A stretch of DNA of 64,000 nt from Pseudomonas sp. ICMP22404 (GCF_006227205.1 NZ_VCNG01000007.1:239406-303405); one strand, 5' to 3'. Positions 1 to 9,798 are shown, numbered from the stretch's first letter. Notes: generated by a model not told the origin, from the sequence alone. Program-made: numbers and translations.

Positions 1-173
<173 letters not shown>

Positions 174-284
174 CTAAAGCGTGATCTTTGATCGACGCCC
201 GGACCCGCCCTCATGCTCATTGGCTCCACGGGGGCCTGCGACAGTCCGGTCGAGATGAATAGCGTGCAACTTCCAGGCACATTT

Positions 285-300
285 TGTTTAGCGGTGTTTT
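285..300 (+). promoter_or_regulatory. Possible PhoP-box-like direct repeat upstream of the omptin gene
   Basis: TGTTTA, four bases, then TGTTTT lies about 125 bp before the omptin start. It resembles the PhoP half-site (T/G)GTTTA, but the repeat period is 10 bp instead of the usual 11 and the second half-site has a mismatch. Several enterobacterial omptins are PhoP-controlled, which is why it is noted. This is a weak, inferential call. Confidence 0.2.
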
Positions 301-321
301 CGATTCGTTTCTTGCTGAATA

Positions 322-350
322 AAGTTGCGTTGATATAAAAAGCGCAACTT
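322..350. promoter_or_regulatory. Inverted repeat AAGTTGCG-N13-CGCAACTT before the omptin gene
   Basis: AAGTTGCG (322-329) and CGCAACTT (343-350) form a perfect 8-base inverted repeat around an AT-rich 13-base spacer. The same octamer GCAACTTC also occurs at 266-273 and 344-351. Spacing and symmetry suit a dimeric regulator in the divergent cmoA-omptin promoter region, or a small hairpin in the leader. No regulator is identified. The rest of 123-423 shows no gene; it is AT-richer than the surroundings. Confidence 0.4.
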
Positions 351-423
351 CAAAAGCGACTGTCGATGTGCATGCAATTGCAAGAGGCGGCGGAACTAAA
401 TTAACTCATCAGGGAAGTTGTAG

Positions 424-1383
424 ATGTTTTTACAAGGGGCGAAAGCAGCTGGGCGAATTCATTTTTTTATATTTGCAACAGTCGCGACGGTTGCGCTTCC
501 AGTCGCTGCTGATAGCACGAGGGATTTGTACGTAAATGAGAAAGTTACGCTTGGCATCAATGCAGGCGTTCTGAGCGGTCAGACCCACGAGCGGGTCTAC
601 GCGCCCGAGGAGGGCGGGAGGAGGATCAGCCAGCTCGACTGGAAGTACAACAATGCTGCGGTCATCAAAGGCTCTCTCGATTGGAACGTGCTGCCTTGGA
701 TGTCACTAGGGGCGTCGGGTTGGACGACCGTCACCAGCACGAACGGTTACATGAATGACGATGACTGGGTCGATGCCTCCCAGAGCCAATGGACAGACCG
801 CGCCGTCCACCCCAACACAACCCTGAGGCATGCCAACGAATTCGATGTTAATCTCAAGGGGTGGCTATTGAACGAACCTGTTTATCGCCTGGGCCTGATG
901 GCTGGGTACCAGGAACGCCGCTTCAGCTTTACCTCCGAGGGGGGATCCTTTAGTTACAACAGCGGTGCATACACTGGCGAGTTCCCAGCGGACGTAACGA
1001 TCATTGGCTACAAACAGCACTTTAAAACTCCGTATGTTGGATTGGTCGGCAGCTATCGATACAAGCGTTTCGATATGGAGGGGGTGTTCAAGTACAGTCG
1101 CTGGGCTTCTGCCACTGACATTGATGAGCACTACCTGGCTGATAAGACGTTTGTCGGCAAAACAAAGCATCAACAGTATTATTCGTTGGGAGGAAAGTTG
1201 GGCTATGACATGACCGCCAACACGAATGTTTTCGTGGAGAGCGCGTGGAGTCGCACACGGAATAAAAAAGGCAGCCTTACCGTCAAGAATCGTTCCGATA
1301 ACTACCGCGATAGCTACACCGACTCCGCAGGCATCGAAAGCTCCAGCGTCATGACCACCATCGGGCTGAAATACGTTTTTTGA
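424..1383 (+). CDS. Omptin-family outer-membrane protease (OmpT/Pla type)
   Basis: A 319-residue protein with a signal peptide ending near residue 29 (VAA/DS) and a ten-strand beta-barrel of the usual omptin length. The family signature is conserved along its length: the NDDDWVD segment supplies the aspartate pair D112/D114 (OmpT D83/D85), and TDIDEHY supplies D234 and H236 (OmpT D210/H212). ANEFD, KGWLLNEP, YRLGLMAGYQ and the C-terminal GLKYVF are also omptin-typical; the terminal Phe is the Bam signal. AGGGAAG sits 6 bases before the ATG. Omptins cleave between basic residues in peptides and surface proteins and need LPS. All active-site residues are present, so it should be active. Omptins are mainly enterobacterial, and this gene is AT-richer than its neighbours, suggesting transfer. 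Confidence 0.93.
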   Translation: MFLQGAKAAGRIHFFIFATVATVALPVAADSTRDLYVNEKVTLGINAGVLSGQTHERVYAPEEGGRRISQLDWKYNNAAVIKGSLDWNVLPWMSLGASGWTTVTSTNGYMNDDDWVDASQSQWTDRAVHPNTTLRHANEFDVNLKGWLLNEPVYRLGLMAGYQERRFSFTSEGGSFSYNSGAYTGEFPADVTIIGYKQHFKTPYVGLVGSYRYKRFDMEGVFKYSRWASATDIDEHYLADKTFVGKTKHQQYYSLGGKLGYDMTANTNVFVESAWSRTRNKKGSLTVKNRSDNYRDSYTDSAGIESSSVMTTIGLKYVF

Positions 1384-1448
1384 ACAAGACGCGGCGCTGC
1401 ATCGTGAAGCCAGGCGCGCCCATCAGCACGAGGGCGGCCGGGCCGTTC

Positions 1449-1841
1449 TCACTTCACCGCAATGGCACAGTCGAAGGTTTCCACGGGCGGTACTTCGGGG
1501 GCCCAGGGCTGTTGATAAGTCAGGCGCAACCGCCCGGTACCGGTGGCGAATGCCTGGAAGCGCCAGGTCGACACACCAGCGGCGCCGACGATGCCGGCAT
1601 CTTCCGGATTGCGGTAGACCTCGGGCCCCAGCGTTTTCAACACGCCGCCCGCTGAATCCTGGATGGCCCAGCGGTACCCGGTGGTGGGGTTGCTGGGCAA
1701 GCTGAGGATCATGTTCTGCCCGTTGTTGAGCCGCACCGGGCATTCGCTGAGTTTCTCCACGGTCACGTTGTTTTTCGGTTGCGTGGCGCAAGCGCTCAGC
1801 AGGGCAAGGCTGACGGGGATAAGCAGGCGGGTGAGAGACAT
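1449..1841 (-). CDS. Chagasin-like (inhibitor family I42) lipoprotein
   Basis: 130 residues starting at MSLTRLLIP; longer upstream starts run into the REPIN and are rejected. Residues 1-18 form a lipoprotein signal peptide with lipobox LSAC (Cys18). The mature part carries the I42 hallmarks: SNPTTGY (chagasin NPTTG loop), a central GxxG-like segment and a C-terminal QQPWAP resembling the RPW loop. I42 proteins form an immunoglobulin-like fold that inhibits papain-type cysteine proteases. The target in this bacterium is unknown. The gene converges on the omptin gene with a 65-bp gap that contains nothing obvious. Confidence 0.8.
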   Translation of the reverse strand: MSLTRLLIPVSLALLSACATQPKNNVTVEKLSECPVRLNNGQNMILSLPSNPTTGYRWAIQDSAGGVLKTLGPEVYRNPEDAGIVGAAGVSTWRFQAFATGTGRLRLTYQQPWAPEVPPVETFDCAIAVK

Positions 1842-1929
1842 GGGGGCTCCGGCATTCACGACGAATGGGGAGCATAACCGAGATGCTACGGGGTGTGTCA
1901 GGTGGGCATAGGTTGTTGCTGGTGACATC

Positions 1930-2023
1930 ATCGCGGGCAAGCCTTGCTCCCACAGAACAGAGTGTGGGTCACAATTTCTGTGAACAACACCCATCCCCTG
2001 TGGGAGCAAGGCTTGCCCGCGAT
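1930..2023. repeat. REPIN, GCAAGGC type, tail-to-tail order
   Basis: Two inverted REP copies: ATCGCGGGCAAGCCTTGCTC at the left, and the complementary GAGCAAGGCTTGCCCGCGAT at the right. The CCCACAG/CTGTGGG ends face inward, the reverse of most copies in this window, where GTGGGAGC is outermost. It separates the lon and inhibitor genes, which are both on the minus strand. Confidence 0.85.
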
Positions 2024-2045
2024 GGGGCCAGGGCAGACATAACCC

Positions 2046-4460
2046 TCAGAACAACACCTTCGCCACATCCGCAAAGCGCTTGGCAAAGTGCACCGTGACG
2101 CCTTCCTTCAGATAGTCCGGCAGTTCTTCGAAGTTGCCCCGGTTGGCTTCCGGCAGGATCAACTCGAGGATTTTCTGCCGGCGCGCTGCGATGACTTTTT
2201 CACGCACCCCGCCAATCGGCAGTACATGCCCGGTGAGGGTCAGCTCGCCAGTCATGGCGACACCTTTCTTCGGTGGCTGGTTGCGGGCCAGGGACAGCAG
2301 GGCGCTGGCCATGGTCACCCCGGCGCTCGGGCCGTCCTTGGGCGTGGCGCCTTCCGGCACATGCAGGTGGACGAAGGCTTCGTCGAAGAACTTCGGATCG
2401 CCGCCGAATTGCTGCAGATGCGAACTGACATAGCTGTGGGCGATTTCCGCCGACTCCTTCATCACGTCGCCCAGTTGCCCGGTGAGCTTGAAGCCGCGAT
2501 TGTGGGTGTGGATGCGCGTCGCTTCGATCGGCAGGGTGGCGCCGCCCATGCTGGTCCAGGCCAGGCCGGTAATCACGCCGATGCCGGACAGTACCTGCTC
2601 GTTGCGGAACACCGGTTTGCCCAGGGACGCCTCAAGGTCTTTCGGCCCGAGCTTGATCACGGCGTTTGGCTCGTCGATCAGCTTCATCACCGCCTTGCGC
2701 ACCAGTTTGCCCAGTTGCTTCTCCAACTGCCGTACCCCGGCTTCGCGGGCGTAGCCGTCGATCAGGGCCTTCAAGGCACTGTCGCTGATGCTCAGGCTGC
2801 CTTTGGACACCCCGGCCTTGGCCAGTTGCTTGGGCCACAGGTGGCGCTTGGCGATGGCGACCTTTTCTTCGGTGATGTAGCCCGACAGGCGAATCACTTC
2901 CATCCGGTCCAGCAGCGGGCCGGGGATCGAATCCAGGGTGTTGGCGGTGCACACGAAGAGCACTTTGGACAGGTCCAGGCGCATGTCCAGGTAGTGATCG
3001 AGAAACTCGACGTTCTGCTCCGGGTCGAGGGTTTCCAGCAAGGCCGAGGCCGGGTCGCCCTGGTAGCTCTGGCCCATCTTGTCGATCTCGTCGAGCATGA
3101 TCACCGGGTTCATCACTTCGACGTCTTTGAGCGCCTGCACCAGTTTGCCCGGCTGGGCGCCGATGTAGGTGCGCCGATGCCCCTTGATCTCGGCTTCGTC
3201 GCGCATGCCGCCCACGCTGAAACGGTAGAACGGCCGGCCGAGGGATTCGGCAATGGACTTGCCCACGCTGGTCTTGCCCACGCCCGGTGGGCCCACGAGC
3301 AGCACGATGGAGCCGCTGATCTCGCCTTTGTAGGCACCCACGGCGAGGAATTCGAGGATACGGTCCTTGATGTCGTCCAGGCCGGCGTGGTGCTGGTCGA
3401 GCACCTTGCGCGCGTGCTTGAGGTCGAGCTTGTCCTGGCCGTATACGCCCCACGGCACCGAGGTTGCCCAATCGAGGTAATTGCGGGTGACGGCGTATTC
3501 CGGCGAACCGGTTTCCAGGATCGAGAGCTTGTTCATTTCCTCTTCGATGCGCTTCTGGGCCTGGGCCGGCAGCACCTTGCCTTCCAGCCGCTGCTCGAAC
3601 TGCTCGAGGTCGGCGCTGCGATCATCCTTGGTCAAACCCAGTTCCTGCTGGATGACCTTGAGCTGTTCCTTGAGGAAGAACTGGCGCTGATGTTCGCCGA
3701 TCTTGCTGTTGACCTCAGCCGAGATCTCTTTTTGCAGCCGCGCGACTTCCACTTCCTTGCGCAGCATCGGCAGCACTTTTTCCATGCGCTTGAGCATGGG
3801 CACGCAATCGAGCACTTCCTGCAGTTCATTGCCGGTGGCGGAGGTGAGTGCGGCGGCAAAGTCCGTCAGCGGCGACGGATCGTTGGGGCTGAAGCGGTTA
3901 AGGTAGTTCTTCAGTTCTTCGCTGTACAGCGGGTTGAGCGGCAGCAGTTCCTTGATCGCATTGATCAGCGCCATGCCATAGGCCTTGACCTCGTCGGTCG
4001 GCTCGCTGGGCTGGTGCGGGTATTCGACTTCCACCAGGTACGGTGGGCGGTGGTGCTTGAGCCAGGTGCGGATACGCACGCGGGTCAGCCCCTGGGCGAC
4101 GAACTGCAACTTGCCCGCTTCGCGACTGGCGTGGTGCACCTTGACCAGCGTGCCGTACAGCGGCAGCGCCGACGTATCGAAATGGCGCGGGTCTTCCTGG
4201 GGCGTATCCATGAAGAACAGCGCCAGGGAATGATGTTCGGACTTGGCCACCAGTTCCAGGGTTTCGGCCCAGGGTTCTTCATTGACGATAACCGGCAGCA
4301 CCTGGGCCGGGAAGAACGGGCGATTGTGGATGGGGATGATATAGACCTTGTCCGGCAGGTTCTGGCCGGGCAGGGCCAGGCCGGTGCCGGAGGCGGTGTG
4401 CTCGATATGTTCGGGGTCAGCGTATTCGTTCGTGGCTTCTGTAGAGTGCTGGTCGCTCAT
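2046..4460 (-). CDS. Lon-family ATP-dependent protease (second Lon, AsrA-like)
   Basis: 804 residues from the ATG at 4460, chosen because AGGTG lies just upstream; an in-frame ATG at 4475 is less likely. Order: N-terminal LON substrate domain (about 40-240), coiled segment, AAA+ module with Walker A GPPGVGKTS (about 390) and Walker B VIMLDEIDK, then the Lon protease domain with catalytic Ser712 (PKDGPSAG) and Lys755 (REKVIAA). All catalytic residues are present. It unfolds and degrades damaged and regulatory cytosolic proteins. Its context is not the clpX-lon-hupB neighbourhood of the housekeeping gene, and the sequence resembles the second pseudomonad Lon (AsrA, PA0779, implicated in the heat-shock response to aminoglycosides). 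That orthology is from memory and should be taken as probable. Confidence 0.93.
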   Translation of the reverse strand: MSDQHSTEATNEYADPEHIEHTASGTGLALPGQNLPDKVYIIPIHNRPFFPAQVLPVIVNEEPWAETLELVAKSEHHSLALFFMDTPQEDPRHFDTSALPLYGTLVKVHHASREAGKLQFVAQGLTRVRIRTWLKHHRPPYLVEVEYPHQPSEPTDEVKAYGMALINAIKELLPLNPLYSEELKNYLNRFSPNDPSPLTDFAAALTSATGNELQEVLDCVPMLKRMEKVLPMLRKEVEVARLQKEISAEVNSKIGEHQRQFFLKEQLKVIQQELGLTKDDRSADLEQFEQRLEGKVLPAQAQKRIEEEMNKLSILETGSPEYAVTRNYLDWATSVPWGVYGQDKLDLKHARKVLDQHHAGLDDIKDRILEFLAVGAYKGEISGSIVLLVGPPGVGKTSVGKSIAESLGRPFYRFSVGGMRDEAEIKGHRRTYIGAQPGKLVQALKDVEVMNPVIMLDEIDKMGQSYQGDPASALLETLDPEQNVEFLDHYLDMRLDLSKVLFVCTANTLDSIPGPLLDRMEVIRLSGYITEEKVAIAKRHLWPKQLAKAGVSKGSLSISDSALKALIDGYAREAGVRQLEKQLGKLVRKAVMKLIDEPNAVIKLGPKDLEASLGKPVFRNEQVLSGIGVITGLAWTSMGGATLPIEATRIHTHNRGFKLTGQLGDVMKESAEIAHSYVSSHLQQFGGDPKFFDEAFVHLHVPEGATPKDGPSAGVTMASALLSLARNQPPKKGVAMTGELTLTGHVLPIGGVREKVIAARRQKILELILPEANRGNFEELPDYLKEGVTVHFAKRFADVAKVLF

Positions 4461-4575
4461 GGGGCACCTGCGCAATGGAGTATGGAGCTTAGATGGGGCA
4501 GGTGGGGGGTGGTTTCAATGGTAGGCGATTGTTAGCGGCTATTTCATGGTGTGCTGTTCAGCGTTGTGACAGGTG

Positions 4576-4607
4576 CTGTGGCGAGGGCGCAAGCTCCCCC
4601 GCCACAG
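4576..4607. repeat. Short palindromic element CTGTGGCGAGGG-CGCAAG-CTCCCCCGCCACAG
   Basis: A short near-perfect hairpin whose outer arms match the TGTGGCGAGGG ends of the larger repeats at 31822, 45485 and 49282. It may be a decayed single-unit relative of that family. It lies in the 168-bp spacer upstream of lon and downstream of the transporter. No U-tract follows on either strand, so it is not called a terminator. Confidence 0.5.
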
Positions 4608-4628
4608 TGGATCGTATGTCCGTTGGCT

Positions 4629-5942
4629 TCAGGCAACCCGATTCAAATCGTTATGGCGGGTTTCCTTCAAGCACAGCACCGCGATCACGCTGAGTACAGC
4701 GGCAGCCGATACGTAGCCGCCGACATAGCTCAAGCCGCCCATGGCCACCAGTTTCTGGGCAAAGAACGGGGCGGCGGAGGCGCCGACGATACCGCCCAGG
4801 TTATAGGCCGCCGAGGCGCCGGTGTAACGCACGTGGGTCGGAAACAACTCCGGCAGCAAGGCACCCATGGGGGCGAAGGTCACGCCCATCAGGAACAGCT
4901 CGATGCACAGGAACAGTGCCACGCCCGCAGTCGACCCCTGGGTCAGCAACGGCTCCATGAGAAAGCCCGAGGCAATCGCCAGCAGACCACCGGTGACCAG
5001 CACCGGCTTGCGCCCGAAGCGGTCGCTGGCCCAGGCGGACAACGGTGTGGCGGCGGCCATGAACAGCACGGCAAAACACAGCAGGGCAAGGAAGGTTTCG
5101 CGGCTGTAGCCGAGGGTGGCGACGCCGTAGCTCAGGGAGAACACCGTGGAGATGTAGAACAGCGCATAACACACCACCATCGCCGCTGCGCCCAGCAATG
5201 TCGGCGCCCAATACTGGCTGAACAGCTCGACCAGCGGCACTTTCACCCGTTCCTGACGGGCCACGGCGTTGGCGAAGACCGGGGTTTCATGGAGCTTGAG
5301 CCGCACATAGAGGCCGACGATCACCAGCACGGCGCTGAGCAGGAACGGAATTCGCCAGCCCCACGAGCGGAACTGCTCGTCATCCAGGGTCATCGCCAGG
5401 CTCAGGAACAGCCCGTTGGCCGCCAGGAAGCCAATGGATGGGCCTAGTTGGGGAAACATGCCGAACCAGGCGCGCTTGCCCTTGGGGGCGTTCTCGGTGG
5501 CGAGCAGCGCGGCGCCACCCCATTCACCTCCCAGTCCCAATCCCTGGCCGAAGCGCAGCAGGCACAACAGGAACGGTGCCCAGGCGCCAATGCTGGCATA
5601 GCCTGGCAGCACGCCGATGAGGGTGGTGCACACGCCCATCAGCAGCAGCGACGCCACCAGCGTGGACTTGCGGCCGATCCGGTCGCCAAAGTGGCCGAAC
5701 AGCGCTGAACCCAGCGGGCGGGCGAGAAAGGCGATGCCGAACGTCAGGAACGACGACAGCATCTGTGCCGTGCCTGACGTCTGTGGGAAGAACACCGGTC
5801 CGATTACCAGGGCCGCAGCCGTGGCGTAGACGTAAAAGTCATAGAACTCGATGGCGGTGCCGATGAAACTCGCGGTCGCCACGCGGGTGGTGGAGTTCGT
5901 CGGCTGGGCAGGCACGGCGTCGTTGCAGGTCGTGGTGGTCAT
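4629..5942 (-). CDS. MFS transporter of the metabolite:H+ symporter (MHS) family
   Basis: 437 residues from the ATG at 5942, which has AGGGAT 6 bases upstream; the in-frame ATG at 5963 is not preferred. About 12 hydrophobic segments are visible. Family motifs include AIEFYDFYVY in the first helix, GDRIGRKSTL in loop 2-3, RFGQGLGLGGEWGG in helix 4-5 and the second-half copy SDRFGRKPVL. The MHS family (ProP, KgtP, ShiA, citrate carriers) moves organic acids or osmolytes with protons across the inner membrane. The substrate cannot be read from sequence. It stands alone between lon and a REPIN, so context does not help. Confidence 0.88.
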   Translation of the reverse strand: MTTTTCNDAVPAQPTNSTTRVATASFIGTAIEFYDFYVYATAAALVIGPVFFPQTSGTAQMLSSFLTFGIAFLARPLGSALFGHFGDRIGRKSTLVASLLLMGVCTTLIGVLPGYASIGAWAPFLLCLLRFGQGLGLGGEWGGAALLATENAPKGKRAWFGMFPQLGPSIGFLAANGLFLSLAMTLDDEQFRSWGWRIPFLLSAVLVIVGLYVRLKLHETPVFANAVARQERVKVPLVELFSQYWAPTLLGAAAMVVCYALFYISTVFSLSYGVATLGYSRETFLALLCFAVLFMAAATPLSAWASDRFGRKPVLVTGGLLAIASGFLMEPLLTQGSTAGVALFLCIELFLMGVTFAPMGALLPELFPTHVRYTGASAAYNLGGIVGASAAPFFAQKLVAMGGLSYVGGYVSAAAVLSVIAVLCLKETRHNDLNRVA

Positions 5943-6045
5943 GCAGTTATCCCTGACAGTCATGTGCTCCGTTGGAGCGAATTATTATGGTTGAAGACGA
6001 CTATTTTGCTGCTCCGTGCTGGTGCAAGGGCACTATGGGATCGAA

Positions 6046-6138
6046 CTGTGGGAGCAAGGCTTGCCCGCGATGAACGATAACGCGGTTCTAACTGTTGCAC
6101 TGCGGTGGGGCCTTCGCGGGCAAGCCTTGCTCCCACAG
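6046..6138. repeat. REPIN, GCAAGGC type
   Basis: CTGTGGGAGCAAGGCTTGCC at the left and its inverted partner ending in CTTGCTCCCACAG at the right enclose about 40 bp of loop. It sits between the MHS transporter start and the corC stop. The rest of 5943-6150 shows no gene. Confidence 0.88.
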
Positions 6139-6150
6139 GTGTTGCGTACG

Positions 6151-7392
<1,242 letters not shown>

Positions 7393-7404
7393 CAGCGCCG
7401 TCCG

Positions 7405-8217
7405 TCAGATATGCAGGATGTATTCACGGACCAGTTTGCTGCCGAAGTAGGCCAGCATCAGCAGGCAGAAACCGGCCAGGGTCCAGCGAATGGCTTTATG
7501 GCCGCGCCAGCCGAGACGGTTGCGGCCCCACAGCAGCACGCTGAACACCACCCATGCCAGACAGGCCAGCAGGGTCTTGTGCACCAGGTGCTGGGCGAAC
7601 AGGTTCTCGACGAACAGCCAGCCGGAGATCAGCGACATCGACAGCAGGGCCCAGCCGGCCCAGAGGAAACCGAACAGCAGGCTCTCCATGGTCTGCAGCG
7701 GCGGGAAGTTGCGGATCAGTCCGGACGGGTGCTTGTTCTTGAGCTGATGGTCCTGCACCAGCAGCAGCAAGGCCTGGAATACTGCGATGGTGAACAGGCC
7801 ATAGGCGAGGACCGACAACAGGATGTGGGCGAGGATACCCGGCTCTTCGTCGATAACCTGCACCGTGCCCGACGGCGCGAACTGCGCCAGGAGCACCGTT
7901 GCCAGCCCCAGCGGGAAGAGCAGCACCAGCAGGTTTTCCACCGGGATGCGCGAGCAGGCCAGCAGCGTCAGGGCGATCACCGCGACGGCGATCAGGCTGG
8001 CGGCGTTGAAAAAATCCAGGCCCAGGCCAATCGGTGTCATCAGGTGGGTATAAAGGCTGGCCGCGTGGCCAAGCACCGCCAGCACGCCGAGCGTGACCAG
8101 CAGGCGTTTGTTCGCCTTGGCACCGGTGGCCAGGCGGGTGCCTTGATAGAGGGTCGCAGCGGCATAAAGGCAAGCGGCGGCGAGGGAGGCAAGCAAGCTG
8201 GGTGACAAGGGGAGCAT
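7405..8217 (-). CDS. ypjD: YpjD, CcsA/ResC-like inner-membrane protein
   Basis: 270 residues starting MLPLSPSLLA; the longer upstream frame runs through the ffh promoter and is rejected. About eight transmembrane helices are apparent, with conserved LHSVL-like AHILLSVLAYGLF and a tryptophan-rich FLWAGWALLSMSLISG segment typical of cytochrome c assembly/YpjD proteins. The family is related to the CcsA haem-handling proteins, but YpjD has no proven role in cytochrome maturation. It is divergent from ffh and forms a probable two-gene unit with the CorC-like gene. Confidence 0.85.
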   Translation of the reverse strand: MLPLSPSLLASLAAACLYAAATLYQGTRLATGAKANKRLLVTLGVLAVLGHAASLYTHLMTPIGLGLDFFNAASLIAVAVIALTLLACSRIPVENLLVLLFPLGLATVLLAQFAPSGTVQVIDEEPGILAHILLSVLAYGLFTIAVFQALLLLVQDHQLKNKHPSGLIRNFPPLQTMESLLFGFLWAGWALLSMSLISGWLFVENLFAQHLVHKTLLACLAWVVFSVLLWGRNRLGWRGHKAIRWTLAGFCLLMLAYFGSKLVREYILHI

Positions 8218-8313
8218 AAATCCTGTTAGGCAAGCCCGAAAGGCGCTGAGTTTGGCATAGAACCCATCCTGCACGAAAGACCGCCGCGAGGTGTACGCGG
8301 CACGCTTCTTCGC

Positions 8314-8319
8314 TATAAT
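8314..8319 (+). promoter_or_regulatory. Sigma70 -10 element for ffh
   Basis: A perfect TATAAT lies 95 bp before the ffh ATG. A -35 box at the proper distance is weak (GTGTAC). The position, between divergent ypjD and ffh, supports it as the main ffh promoter. Confidence 0.55.
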
Positions 8320-8413
8320 CCGCGACCTGCCCACGCCGCAGGCTCGCCGAGCACATTTTTCACGGTCTGGGCCGCCATTATCCCGGCCTCATACGGGCCT
8401 GAAAGGATCGCGC

Positions 8414-9790
8414 ATGTTTGAAAACCTAACCGACCGTCTCTCGCAGACGCTGCGCCATGTCACCGGCAAGGCGAAGCTGACCGAGGACAACATCAAAGAC
8501 ACCCTGCGCGAAGTGCGCATGGCGTTGCTCGAAGCCGACGTCGCCCTGCCGGTGGTCAAGGACTTCGTCAATTCGGTCAAGGAACGCGCCGTCGGCACCG
8601 AAGTGTCGCGCAGCCTGACGCCGGGCCAGGCGTTCGTGAAGATCGTCCAGGCCGAACTCGAAAGCCTGATGGGCGCCGCCAACGAAGACCTGAACCTGAG
8701 CGCCGTGCCGCCCGCGGTGGTGCTGATGGCCGGTCTGCAGGGCGCGGGCAAGACCACCACCGCCGGCAAGCTGGCGCGCCTGCTCAAGGAGCGCAAGAAG
8801 AAGTCGGTGATGGTGGTGTCCGCGGACGTCTACCGTCCGGCGGCGATCAAGCAGCTGGAAACCCTGGCCAACGACATCGGCGTGACGTTCTTCCCGTCCG
8901 ACCTGAGCCAGAAGCCGGTGGACATCGCCCAGGCGGCCATCAAGGAAGCGAAGCTCAAGTTCATCGACGTGGTCATCGTCGACACCGCCGGTCGCCTGCA
9001 CATCGATGAAGAGATGATGGGCGAGATCAAGGCGCTGCATGCCGCGGTCAACCCGGTGGAAACCCTGTTCGTGGTCGATGCCATGACCGGCCAGGACGCG
9101 GCCAACACCGCCAAGGCCTTTGGCGATGCGCTGCCACTGACCGGCGTGATCCTGACCAAGGTCGACGGTGACGCCCGTGGCGGTGCCGCGCTGTCGGTAC
9201 GGGCCATCACCGGCAAGCCGATCAAGTTCATCGGTATGGGCGAGAAGAGCGAAGCGCTCGAGCCGTTCCACCCTGAGCGCATCGCATCGCGCATCCTGGG
9301 CATGGGCGACGTGCTCAGCCTGATCGAGCAGGCCGAGCAGACCCTCGACAAGGAAAAAGCCGACAAGCTTGCGAAGAAATTAAAGAAGGGCAAGGGCTTC
9401 GACCTCGAAGACTTCCGCGACCAGTTGCAACAAATGAAGAACATGGGCGGCCTCGGCGGGCTCATGGACAAGCTGCCGAACATCGGCGGCGTGAACCTGG
9501 CGCAGATGGGCAACGCCCAGGGCGCGGCTGAAAAGCAGTTCAAGCAGATGGAAGCCATCATCAACTCCATGACCCCGGCCGAGCGCCGCGACCCTGACCT
9601 GATCAGCGGTTCGCGCAAGCGCCGTATCGCCATGGGTTCCGGCACCCAGGTGCAGGACATCGGTCGCTTGATCAAGCAGCACAAGCAGATGCAGAAGATG
9701 ATGAAGAAGTTCTCCACCAAGGGTGGGATGGCCAAGATGATGCGCGGCATGGGCGGTATGTTGCCCGGCGGCGGCATGCCCAAGATGTAA
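8414..9790 (+). CDS. ffh: Ffh, signal recognition particle protein (SRP54)
   Basis: 458 residues from the ATG at 8414 (MFENLTDRLSQTLRHV); GAAAGGA lies upstream. Order: N helical bundle, G domain with GLQGAGKTTTAGKLA (G1), VDTAGRLH (G3) and TKVDGDARGG (G4), then the methionine-rich M domain ending in repeated GGM/GGGMPKM, which binds signal sequences and 4.5S RNA. SRP targets nascent inner-membrane proteins to FtsY and the Sec translocon. Length and motifs are normal. Confidence 0.97.
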   Translation: MFENLTDRLSQTLRHVTGKAKLTEDNIKDTLREVRMALLEADVALPVVKDFVNSVKERAVGTEVSRSLTPGQAFVKIVQAELESLMGAANEDLNLSAVPPAVVLMAGLQGAGKTTTAGKLARLLKERKKKSVMVVSADVYRPAAIKQLETLANDIGVTFFPSDLSQKPVDIAQAAIKEAKLKFIDVVIVDTAGRLHIDEEMMGEIKALHAAVNPVETLFVVDAMTGQDAANTAKAFGDALPLTGVILTKVDGDARGGAALSVRAITGKPIKFIGMGEKSEALEPFHPERIASRILGMGDVLSLIEQAEQTLDKEKADKLAKKLKKGKGFDLEDFRDQLQQMKNMGGLGGLMDKLPNIGGVNLAQMGNAQGAAEKQFKQMEAIINSMTPAERRDPDLISGSRKRRIAMGSGTQVQDIGRLIKQHKQMQKMMKKFSTKGGMAKMMRGMGGMLPGGGMPKM

Positions 9791-9798
9791 GAATCCAG

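Noticed and set aside
285..300. A firm PhoP box
   Set aside because: Period is 10 rather than 11 bp and one half-site is mismatched; kept only as a weak possibility.
1380..1655. 91-codon frame overlapping the inhibitor lipoprotein
   Set aside because: Lies antisense to the I42 gene, no ribosome site, no recognisable features.
2088..4535. 815-codon open frame on the plus strand opposite lon
   Set aside because: It mirrors lon completely, has low-complexity composition and no domain; it is a GC-bias shadow of the real gene.
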